35,863 nt of DNA from Pseudocoprococcus catus (lineage in GTDB: Bacteria > Bacillota > Clostridia > Lachnospirales > Lachnospiraceae). A program made the translations under genes and the position numbers. Numbering within the stretch: the stretch's first letter is position 1; each line of letters begins with the position of its first letter. The notes under the pieces are model-generated. The model did not search any database. It was given only the letters and a program-made list of their open reading frames with translations, and was not told where the DNA came from. Of the stretch, positions 26,357 to 32,955 are shown piece by piece. Location of the stretch: positions 2,923,626 through 2,959,488 of the forward strand of contig NZ_LR698973.1 of assembly GCF_902381825.1 (NCBI RefSeq). Direction: 5' to 3'.

Positions 26357-26499
26357 TGCCTGCGGAACGGAGTGAAGACCTTGAATGTTCGAGTCCGGCA
26401 ATTAAGAAGAAGCGAGACGGGGTGCACAACGTCCGGTGGACGTTGGTATTGCACCGACCGAAGCGGAGCGAAGATACGAAGCCGCGAGCGGGTTCGAGT
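26357..26499. repeat. Right palindromic repeat block
   Basis: Contains GGAACGGAGTGAAGACCT and TGTTCGAGTCCGGCA (like the end of the left block). A degraded att-like AGAAGCGAGACGG follows, then AACGTCC-GGT-GGACGTT (26428-26444) nested in GGTGCA/TGCACC, GACCGAAGCGGAGCGAAG, and a tRNA T-arm-like GGGTTCGAGTC. Same orientation as the left block, with modules in swapped order. Confidence 0.65.
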
Positions 26500-26509
26500 C
26501 AGAAAACAG

Positions 26510-26536
26510 AAAAAGCACATCATAGATGTGCTTTTT
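26510..26536. terminator. Terminator of the tRNA-Gly cluster
   Basis: AAAAAGCACAT-CATAG-ATGTGCTTTTT, a perfect 11-bp hairpin with A/T tails, downstream of the minus-strand tRNA genes. Confidence 0.85.
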
Positions 26537-26540
26537 AAAA

Positions 26541-26557
26541 AGAAGAGCGCGAGACGG
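26541..26557. repeat. Right att-like direct repeat within tRNA-Gly
   Basis: The partner of 20629-20645; it covers the 3' acceptor end of tRNA-Gly copy 3. Confidence 0.6.
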
Positions 26558-26618
26558 GACTCGAACCCGCGACCCCGACCTTGGCAAGGTCGTGCTCCAC
26601 CAACTGAGCCACTCGCGC
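26546..26618 (-). tRNA. tRNA-Gly (GCC), copy 3 of the cluster
   Basis: GCGCGAG acceptor pairs with CTCGCGC, discriminator T, anticodon loop TTGCCAA (GCC) and T arm GGGTTCGAGTCCC. The CCA end is not encoded. It is identical to the two other copies and last to be transcribed. Confidence 0.95.
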
Positions 26619-26649
26619 ATAATAAAGATAATATTCACTTTTTGTGAAG

Positions 26650-26722
26650 AGCGCGAGACGGGACTCGAACCCGCGACCCCGACCTTGGCAAGGTCGTGCT
26701 CCACCAACTGAGCCACTCGCGC
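26650..26722 (-). tRNA. tRNA-Gly (GCC), copy 2 of the cluster
   Basis: Identical 72-base sequence plus discriminator. The spacer to copy 3 is about 31 bases and carries a short TTCAC-type sequence shared with the next spacer. Confidence 0.95.
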
Positions 26723-26749
26723 ATAAAGATGATATTCACTCTTGTGAAG

Positions 26750-26822
26750 AGCGCGAGACGGGACTCGAACCCGCGACCCCGACCTTGGCAAGGTCGTGCT
26801 CCACCAACTGAGCCACTCGCGC
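26750..26822 (-). tRNA. tRNA-Gly (GCC), copy 1 of the cluster
   Basis: Identical to copies 2 and 3 and nearest the promoter. Three perfect copies imply recent amplification or homogenisation. Confidence 0.95.
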
Positions 26823-26852
26823 ATAAAATGTGCTATTCACAAGCACATGGAT

Positions 26853-26881
26853 ACTATACTATATGAAAGAGGATTTGTCAA
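26853..26881 (-). promoter_or_regulatory. Promoter of the tRNA-Gly cluster
   Basis: On the minus strand: TTGACA, 17 bases, TATAGT. A hairpin (TGTGCT...AGCACA, 26829-26847) lies between it and the first tRNA and may guide 5' processing. Confidence 0.85.
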
Positions 26882-26949
26882 CAGAAAAAAGGCAAAAAGT
26901 TAAAAAAAATTCAAATTGTATATGCTATTGAAACAATATAGAAGCAACG

Positions 26950-26986
26950 AATGAGATGAAATATAGAGGGAATATCTCATCTCATT
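26950..26986. terminator. Hairpin after Rpn-like copy 2
   Basis: AATGAGATGA pairs with TCATCTCATT over a 17-base loop, just past the Rpn stop on the minus strand. There is no clear U run, so terminator function is uncertain. Confidence 0.45.
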
Positions 26987-26994
26987 CATTTTGG

Positions 26995-27957
26995 TTAAGA
27001 GAAAAACTGGATTTTATTTTCTAATTCTTCTTTACTCATATGCATCAGAACACTTGCTTCATTCATTGTAATTTTCTTTAATCGTAATAATTGAGATATC
27101 AGTTCAATTTTGCCCTCGATTTTTCCAGCGGTTTTGCCATCCTGTATCATCTCTTCAATTGCTTGGCACATATCGATTTGTTCATCTCCTTTCTGAAAGT
27201 GAATAGGGGTATTGGTTATTGCGCCAATAACACGTGCGGCTGATATATCTATATTCATTCTGGGATTATTATGAATAAAATCAGCTAATTTATTTTTGTC
27301 TTTTGCGTATTTGATACATCCGAGTACTTCTCTTAAGCTGGAGTCAAATTTGTTCAAATCTTCATCTGAAATTTTTGATGGTTCAATGAGATGTAGGTGG
27401 TAGTTTTGTATATATTTTGCATAGTCGTGCTTTTGAATATCAGAATCCATCATATCGAATAAAGACAATGGCCCGTCCCATGCATTTGTATTGAAATAAA
27501 GCACAAGTGTGATGACAGGGATGAGCTTGTCGGTTTTATAAAAACCAGATAAGTATTCAGCGCGACTTATTTTGGCTGTATGAGCGTGTTTGTGTGCGGA
27601 TGCAATTTCTGTAACTTGACGTCCATATTGGAGTGCGTCATAGATCATATTTCTTACAGGCATGGCATAATGAACATTTGTCTGATTTTCAATTCCTAAT
27701 AATACGTAAACGACGGATTGATGTGTCTTGATTGATGCAGATTTAAGAATATCTCGGTATTGTTGAACGGACGCATGAGATTTAATATCTTGAGTATTTT
27801 CAATGTTTGTGGGTAATGCAATTTCGGTGATATCCAATTCGTGTAAATTCTCAGCATGGATGACTGGATGCCCGTCATAAATGAGATAATTAAACGCATC
27901 TGCAAATATTTTATTTTCTCTTATGTAAGCTTTTGTAATCCTATCTATTGCTCCTAT
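26995..27957 (-). CDS. Rpn-like PD-(D/E)XK nuclease, copy 2 (AUA start)
   Basis: 320 residues if read from the ATA at 27957. A PD-(D/E)XK-like core has YVLLGIENQTNVHYAMPVRNM (E-x-Q, then MP-x-R). Next come LIPVITLVLYFN..WDGP, SLREVLGCIKYAKDKNKL and NMNIDISAARVI, then CQAIEEMIQDGKTAG and a short helical tail. The first ATG/GTG/TTG codon in frame is a TTG at 27837, but the 40 codons before it clearly match copy 3 (TKAYIR.N, FADAFNY, YDG). An in-frame TGA at 27966-27964 leaves only AAT and CTA before ATA. GAGGTG ends 7 bases before this ATA. AUA initiation at low rate is the best reading; a mutated start is the alternative. Confidence 0.75.
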   Translation of the reverse strand: MGAIDRITKAYIRENKIFADAFNYLIYDGHPVIHAENLHELDITEIALPTNIENTQDIKSHASVQQYRDILKSASIKTHQSVVYVLLGIENQTNVHYAMPVRNMIYDALQYGRQVTEIASAHKHAHTAKISRAEYLSGFYKTDKLIPVITLVLYFNTNAWDGPLSLFDMMDSDIQKHDYAKYIQNYHLHLIEPSKISDEDLNKFDSSLREVLGCIKYAKDKNKLADFIHNNPRMNIDISAARVIGAITNTPIHFQKGDEQIDMCQAIEEMIQDGKTAGKIEGKIELISQLLRLKKITMNEASVLMHMSKEELENKIQFFS

Positions 27958-28017
27958 TAGATTTCACCTCTTTCATGTAAACAAGGAGTTATAAAGAATA
28001 TTGCTTACTTTAGCTTT

Positions 28018-28046
28018 ATCATACCATGCAAATCTGCAGGATACAA
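28018..28046 (-). promoter_or_regulatory. Promoter for Rpn-like copy 2
   Basis: Minus strand: TTGTAT, 17 bases, TATGAT. The predicted transcript starts near 28011, about 54 bases before the ATA. Confidence 0.6.
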
Positions 28047-28106
28047 GAATAAATTTTCACATTGTGTCGATAGAATGGGCAGGATGTCGGTGGGATATGG
28101 AAAATG

Positions 28107-28156
28107 TAAAAAATAGAGCCGATATCAGATTTTCATCTTACGATATCGACTCTATT
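28107..28156 (-). terminator. Terminator of amtB
   Basis: On the minus strand AATAGAGTCGATATC pairs with GATATCGGCTCTATT (one wobble) over a 15-base loop, followed by TTTT. Confidence 0.85.
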
Positions 28157-28203
28157 CTATATGGAAGGAATTCTATTAAAATAACGAGTGAGCGAATTTA
28201 GTT

Positions 28204-29448
28204 TTAGTTATCTTTGTCCATTAAGAATCCGGCATAACCAGTTTCAAGACCATGTTCTGTTGCATCCAGACCTTCAAGTTCTTCTCTTTCAGATACACGG
28301 ACACCAACAGTTTTCTTCAGGATTGTGAAGAGAATCAGGTCACATATAATGGCCCATCCTGCGATGCAGACAACACCCAGTAACTGGATCAGCAGATGAT
28401 GAACACCGCCGCCATAGAAGAGGCCGTCTGTGTAGTCGAAGAGACCAACGGCCAGTGTACCGAAGCAGCCACACACACCATGCACGGAGCAGGCACCAAC
28501 CGGATCATCAACCTTCAGAACATTATCAATAAACGGAACGAAGATGCAAAGAAGGAGACCGGCTACAGCACCAATGATCATAGCACCAACGTTATCAACA
28601 TTGTCACAACCTGCTGTAATGGCTACAAGACCGGCAAGAGAACCATTCAGGGAAAGTGAAACATCAGGTTTACCAAAACGTACCCATGTGTAAATCATAG
28701 CGACAACGGTTGCACATGCAGGAGCAAGTGTTGTTGTGGAGAAAATCTGTCCAAGATGCTGTCCGTCTGCAGCTGCGGCACCGTTGAAACCATACCAGCC
28801 AAACCAGAGAATGAAAACACCAAGTGCTGCAATACTGATATTATGTCCGAGGATTGGTCTTGCATGACCGTTTTTGTCATATTTACCGATACGAGGTCCA
28901 AGGAAGCAGGCGCCGATGAAACCGGTGATACCACCAACCATATGAATAACAGCGGATCCGGCAAAATCAGTAAAGCCAAGATCGGTTAACCATGCTGTGC
29001 CGCCCCATACCCAGTGTGCTTCGATTGGATAGATAAGCAGACTGATGACAAAACTGTAAATACAATAAGTAAGGAATTTAGTACGTTCAGCCATTGCACC
29101 GGAAACGATTGTTGCACAAGTTGCACAGAAAACAAGGTTAAATACGAATCCATAGCAGTCCATGCTGCCGAAATCAAAAGGATTCATTGTAAAACCGCCC
29201 CAGAACTTGGAAGCGTCACCACAAAGAATATTGTAGCCAACAAAGATGAAAGCAACTGTACCAAGACAGAAGTCCATTAAGTTCTTCATAATAATATTGC
29301 CAACGTTTTTGGCTCTTGTAAAACCAGCTTCACACATTGCAAAACCAGCCTGCATGAAATAAACCAGAGCCGCGCCGATCAGAAACCAGACGCCATGGCT
29401 TCCAAAAATAATACTGTTAACTGTTTCTAAGATTGCATTAGATTCCAT
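28204..29448 (-). CDS. amtB: Ammonium transporter AmtB
   Basis: The 414-residue, 11-span Amt/MEP channel for ammonium uptake. Family marks are GFAMCEAGFTRAKNVGNIIMKN, EAHWVWGG, DFAGSAVIHMVGG and VHGVCGCFGTLAVGLF (the latter two carry the pore His pair). The C-terminal tail EELEGLDATEHGLETGYAGF is the part that binds PII proteins. No glnB/glnK lies next to it here. An AGGAGGAA site precedes the ATG. The 140-base leader holds a probable attenuator behind a consensus promoter, so expression is likely controlled after initiation. Confidence 0.96.
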   Translation of the reverse strand: MESNAILETVNSIIFGSHGVWFLIGAALVYFMQAGFAMCEAGFTRAKNVGNIIMKNLMDFCLGTVAFIFVGYNILCGDASKFWGGFTMNPFDFGSMDCYGFVFNLVFCATCATIVSGAMAERTKFLTYCIYSFVISLLIYPIEAHWVWGGTAWLTDLGFTDFAGSAVIHMVGGITGFIGACFLGPRIGKYDKNGHARPILGHNISIAALGVFILWFGWYGFNGAAAADGQHLGQIFSTTTLAPACATVVAMIYTWVRFGKPDVSLSLNGSLAGLVAITAGCDNVDNVGAMIIGAVAGLLLCIFVPFIDNVLKVDDPVGACSVHGVCGCFGTLAVGLFDYTDGLFYGGGVHHLLIQLLGVVCIAGWAIICDLILFTILKKTVGVRVSEREELEGLDATEHGLETGYAGFLMDKDN

Positions 29449-29478
29449 AACTATTCCTCCTGTTCAAGTTTCTGAAAC

Positions 29479-29541
29479 AAAAAAGGAGATACAGATGGAA
29501 TAACCAGTCTTTCCATCTATATCTCCTTCGATATCATCTGT
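29479..29541 (-). promoter_or_regulatory. Transcription attenuator in the amtB leader
   Basis: On the minus strand a 16-bp hairpin (29485-29526, one wobble) ending in TTTTTT forms an intrinsic terminator between promoter and ribosome site. Two competing folds overlap it: ACAGATG (29541-29535) can pair with the 3' arm CATCTGT, and ATATC-GAAGGA-GATAT (29534-29519) takes part of the 5' arm. This looks like a terminator/antiterminator switch. An ANTAR-type antiterminator is possible, but the hexaloop lacks the usual first A. Confidence 0.65.
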
Positions 29542-29597
29542 AACAGAACTTTATTGAATTGATTCACCACAATGCTGTGGGAAACTTTATGTCTAAC

Positions 29598-29626
29598 ATT
29601 ATACTGACGTGTATGTAAGATGTCAA
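29598..29626 (-). promoter_or_regulatory. Promoter of amtB
   Basis: Perfect consensus on the minus strand: TTGACA, 17 bases, TATAAT. The strong promoter upstream of the attenuator fits control by premature termination. Confidence 0.9.
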
Positions 29627-29883
29627 CCCATGATTTGGAAAATTAATCCACAAAAAACAGGGATGGCAGAGCAAAGATTTAATAAAAATTTTACAAAAAT
29701 GAAGATTTTAGAAAAAAGTACGTGAAATTTTGAAAAAACAGGCGTATAATCAGTAAATTTATAAAGCTGGAAAATATCGTGAGATTTTACAACAAAATGT
29801 AAGAAAATGTAAGAAAATGGAAAAAGCTGCAATAGGCACAGAGCAGTTTATTGCGGCGATTCGGATTTATCATGGTGATAGAC

Positions 29884-29912
29884 TTGCGGCAAAATGGCGG
29901 ATATGCTAAAAT
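29884..29912 (+). promoter_or_regulatory. Promoter of the pyr operon
   Basis: TTGCGG, 17 bases, TAAAAT, about 48 bases before the pyrF ATG. The AT-rich 29640-29880 stretch shows nothing else I can support; no PyrR-type attenuator is evident. Confidence 0.5.
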
Positions 29913-29959
29913 GAAAGGGATGTTTAAGGAAAATTGTGTTTAAGGAGGATATAGAGTAC

Positions 29960-30880
29960 ATGATTGATAAACTGGTGGGAAAGATTAAGAAACTGAATGC
30001 ACCAATCGTTGTCGGACTGGATCCGAATCTGGCATTTGTACCGGAACATATTCAGAAGAAGGCATTTGATGAATATGGTGAGACATTGGAAGGTGCTGCT
30101 GAAGCCATCTGGCAGTTCAACAAGGCGATTGTAGATGCTGTTTATGATCTGATTCCGGCTGTAAAGCCTCAGATTGCCATGTATGAGCAGTTTGGTCTGC
30201 CGGGTCTGGAAGCATTTCACAGAACAGTAGAGTATTGCCGTCAGAAGGATTTAGTTATTATTGGTGATATTAAGAGAGGCGATATCGGTTCTACTTCAGA
30301 AGCCTATGCAAGAGGCCATCTGGGTCCTGTAAAAGTAGGAAGCCGTTCATTATATGGTTTTAATGAAGATTTTGTTACCCTGAATCCTTACATGGGATCT
30401 GACAGTATCAATCCTTTTATCAATACTGCCAAGAAAGAGAAGAAAGGCGCCTTTATCCTCGTTAAGACATCGAATCCGTCAAGCGGTGAATTCCAGGATA
30501 GATTGATTGATGGCCGTCCGTTGTTTGAGTACGTTGCTGAGAAGGTCAATGAATGGGGCAGTGACTATGTAGGTGAATGCGGATACAGCTATGTAGGTGC
30601 CGTTGTTGGTGCCACATACCCTGAACAGGCAAGAATTACACGTAAGCTGATGCCGAAGGCTTATATTCTTGTACCTGGTTACGGTGCACAGGGCGCTACA
30701 GCGAAGGATCTTCTGCCGAACTTTGATGAGAATGGCCTTGGTGCGATTGTGAATTCATCAAGAGGCATTATTGCTGCCTACAAGCAGGAGAAGTATGCGA
30801 AATATGGTGCAGAGCATTTTGCGGATGCTTCCAGAGCAGCAGTTATTGACATGCAGAAAGATATCGCATCGGTACTGTAA
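29960..30880 (+). CDS. pyrF: Orotidine 5'-phosphate decarboxylase
   Basis: Last step of UMP synthesis (OMP to UMP). The 306-residue protein is the longer type-2 form. It shows VVGLDPNL near the start, the catalytic DIKRGDIGSTSEAYA (Asp/Lys/Asp) and TLNPYMGSDSINPF. The phosphate-binding end has LVPGYGAQGATAKDL and NSSRGIIAAY. ATG 29960 is set by AAGGAGG; the longer frame from a GTG at 29936 contains the ribosome site. It begins the pyrF-pyrK-pyrD unit. Confidence 0.96.
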   Translation: MIDKLVGKIKKLNAPIVVGLDPNLAFVPEHIQKKAFDEYGETLEGAAEAIWQFNKAIVDAVYDLIPAVKPQIAMYEQFGLPGLEAFHRTVEYCRQKDLVIIGDIKRGDIGSTSEAYARGHLGPVKVGSRSLYGFNEDFVTLNPYMGSDSINPFINTAKKEKKGAFILVKTSNPSSGEFQDRLIDGRPLFEYVAEKVNEWGSDYVGECGYSYVGAVVGATYPEQARITRKLMPKAYILVPGYGAQGATAKDLLPNFDENGLGAIVNSSRGIIAAYKQEKYAKYGAEHFADASRAAVIDMQKDIASVL

Positions 30881-30971
30881 AAGCTGGTTGGGAAGATTTC
30901 TGCTGCAGATGATATAGAATGATGAAACCAGATAAAGCAATTCAACAGTGATTATATTAAAGGACAAAAAC

Positions 30972-31736
30972 ATGAGCGTAAGTAAAATCAAAGCAACTGT
31001 ATTTTCTCAGGAACAGCTTGCATCTGATGTATTCAGTATGTGGCTGGAAGTCGGCAGTATAGCCTCTGAAGCAAAGCCGGGACAGTTTATCTCTGTCTAT
31101 TCGAATGATGACAGCAAACTGCTTCCAAGACCGATCAGTATCTGTGAAATCGACAGGGAAAAGGGCAGACTGAGAATTGTGTACCGTGTTGTTGGTTATG
31201 GTACAAAAGAATTTTCAGGATGCAAAGCAGGAGACACATTGGAGATTATGGGGCCCCTTGGCAATGGTTATACATTGAAGAAAGATAAGGCAATTCTTGT
31301 GGCCGGCGGTATTGGTGTGCCTCCGATGTTGGAGCTTGCCAAAGAGCTGGACTGTGAGAAGACCATCGTTCTTGGTTATAGAGATGAACTGTTTTTGAAT
31401 AAGGAATTTGAGCAATACGGCAAAGTGGTTATTGCCACAGAGGACGGCAGCTGCGGAACAAAGGGCAATGTACTGGATGCTATTCGTGCAGAAAGTGTCG
31501 ATGGTCAGGTGATTTACAGCTGTGGACCGACACCGATGCTGCGTGCACTGAAACAGTATGCAGCTGACAAGGGTATTGAGGCATGGATTTCACTTGAAGA
31601 GAAGATGGCCTGCGGTATCGGCGCATGTCTTGCATGTGTCTGTAAGTCAAAGGATGTGGATCATCACACAAACGTACACAATAAGCGTATCTGTAAGGAT
31701 GGACCGGTCTTTAATGCACAGGAGGTGGAACTGTAA
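30972..31736 (+). CDS. pyrK: Dihydroorotate dehydrogenase electron-transfer subunit
   Basis: The FAD and [2Fe-2S] subunit that passes electrons from PyrD to NAD+. The 254-residue protein shows the FAD motif RPISICEID, the nucleotide-binding GGIGVPPMLELAK and SCGPTPMLRALK. The Cys cluster ACGIGACLACVCK with a fourth Cys in RICKDGPVF binds the [2Fe-2S] centre. ATG 30972 is preceded by AAAGGA. It overlaps pyrD by one base (TAATG), giving translational coupling expected for a 1:1 complex. Confidence 0.96.
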   Translation: MSVSKIKATVFSQEQLASDVFSMWLEVGSIASEAKPGQFISVYSNDDSKLLPRPISICEIDREKGRLRIVYRVVGYGTKEFSGCKAGDTLEIMGPLGNGYTLKKDKAILVAGGIGVPPMLELAKELDCEKTIVLGYRDELFLNKEFEQYGKVVIATEDGSCGTKGNVLDAIRAESVDGQVIYSCGPTPMLRALKQYAADKGIEAWISLEEKMACGIGACLACVCKSKDVDHHTNVHNKRICKDGPVFNAQEVEL

Positions 31737-32641
31737 TGAATACAAAGGTGAATCTTGCCGGAGTTGAGCTGAAGAATCCTGTGATGGTTGCTTCAGGTAC
31801 ATTTGGTTCCGGTGCAGAATACAGTGAGTTTGTTGATCTGAATCGCCTTGGATCGGTTGTGACAAAAGGTGTAGCCAGTGTACCATGGCCGGGCAATCCG
31901 GCACCGCGTATCGCGGAGACAGCCAGCGGCATGCTCAATGCCATCGGACTTCAGAATCCGGGCATTGATCTTTTTTCAAAGAGAGATCTGCCGTTTTTGG
32001 AGAAATATGATACAAAGGTCATTGTCAATGTGTGCGGCCATTCGACAGAAGAATATCTGGATGTGGTTGAGCGCCTTGCAGATGAACCGAGAGTGGATAT
32101 GCTGGAGATTAATATTTCCTGTCCGAACGTCAAGGAAGGCGGTATTGCTTTTGGGCAGGATCCAAAGGCAGTGGAAGCCATTACAAAGGCTGTCAAGGCC
32201 AAGGCCAAACAGCCGATCATCATGAAACTGAGCCCGAATGTCACAGATATCACAGTGATGGCGAAGGCTGCTGAGGCCGGCGGTGCAGACTGCCTGTCTC
32301 TGATCAATACATTGACCGGTATGAAGATTGACATCGAAAGACAGACATTTGCCATTGCCAACAAGACAGGCGGCCTTTCCGGTCCTGCTGTTAAGCCGGT
32401 TGCCGTCCGTATGGTGTATCAGGTAGCCAATGCAGTCAAGATTCCAATCATTGGTATGGGCGGTATCTGTACAGCTGAAGATGCCATGGAATTTATTCTG
32501 GCCGGTGCAACAGCTGTTTCAATCGGTACAGCGAACTTTACAAATCCATATACAACCGTAGAAGTTATTGATGGTATTGAAGCGTACATGAGAAGACATG
32601 GCGTGGAAGATATCAATGAACTCATTGGTCTTGTAAAATAA
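31736..32641 (+). CDS. pyrD: Dihydroorotate dehydrogenase catalytic subunit, class 1B
   Basis: FMN enzyme oxidising dihydroorotate to orotate. The 301-residue protein shows NPVMVASGTFGSG, EINISCPNVKEGGIAFGQDP (the Cys is the class 1 catalytic base), IMKLSPNVTDI, NTLTGMKIDI and IPIIGMGGICTAEDAMEFI with GATAVSIGTANF for FMN phosphate. PyrK next to it confirms class 1B. A GGAGGTG site lies inside pyrK's end. A very long hairpin follows. Confidence 0.97.
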   Translation: MNTKVNLAGVELKNPVMVASGTFGSGAEYSEFVDLNRLGSVVTKGVASVPWPGNPAPRIAETASGMLNAIGLQNPGIDLFSKRDLPFLEKYDTKVIVNVCGHSTEEYLDVVERLADEPRVDMLEINISCPNVKEGGIAFGQDPKAVEAITKAVKAKAKQPIIMKLSPNVTDITVMAKAAEAGGADCLSLINTLTGMKIDIERQTFAIANKTGGLSGPAVKPVAVRMVYQVANAVKIPIIGMGGICTAEDAMEFILAGATAVSIGTANFTNPYTTVEVIDGIEAYMRRHGVEDINELIGLVK

Positions 32642-32647
32642 AAGGAT

Positions 32648-32762
32648 AATTCCCGAGGTTTAATCACCTGGCTGATGATATCCTTCTGGAAACGGGCTCA
32701 TCGCCCACTGTTTCCAGAAGGATATCATCAGCCAGGTTGAATTAAGACCTCGGGAATTTTTT
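32648..32762 (+). terminator. Giant hairpin terminator after pyrD
   Basis: An ordinary terminator stem, AATTCCCGAGGT/ACCTCGGGAATT with a T run, encloses a perfect 27-bp palindrome (32667-32693 with 32710-32736). That in turn is capped by GGGC-TCATC-GCCC. In all it is about 110 bases with some 43 pairs. Confidence 0.9.
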
Positions 32763-32769
32763 ACGTGTA

Positions 32770-32841
32770 TGGGGCTCATTGCCCAACGTTTTCAGAAAGT
32801 TATCATCCGATTAAGCATAAATAAAAATCGGGAATTTTATA
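32770..32841 (+). repeat. Degenerate half-copy of the pyrD hairpin
   Basis: GGGGCTCATTGCCCAACG, TTTTCAGAA, TTATCATC, ATTAAG and TCGGGAATTTTATA follow the same order as the apex and 3' half of the preceding hairpin with substitutions and gaps. This suggests an older tandem duplication. Confidence 0.6.
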
Positions 32842-32865
32842 TATTTTTTGGGACTACAAAACAAC

Positions 32866-32894
32866 TTGCATTCAACAGTATTTGATGCTACTAT
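32866..32894 (+). promoter_or_regulatory. Promoter for Rpn-like copy 3
   Basis: TTGCAT, 17 bases, TACTAT. Predicted start about 32901, some 55 bases before the ATA at 32956. Confidence 0.6.
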
Positions 32895-32955
32895 GAAGAT
32901 GACGTAAGCACTTTCCATCTGGATGTCTCTAAACACTGTAAGGGGAGTGTACAAC

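Noticed and set aside
26546..26822. CRISPR-like array (three ~73-base repeats with short spacers)
   Set aside because: The repeats fold as tRNA-Gly(GCC); repeat length and spacers do not fit a CRISPR array.
26402..26824. Open frames across the tRNA-Gly cluster on both strands
   Set aside because: They are translations of three identical tRNA genes, which explains the repeated protein sequence.
28001..28201. A 66-codon frame between amtB and Rpn copy 2
   Set aside because: It covers the amtB terminator hairpin and the Rpn promoter and lacks a ribosome site.
29479..29600. Glutamine (glnA-type) riboswitch in the amtB leader
   Set aside because: I could not find the conserved core of that motif; only the terminator and competing stems are supported.
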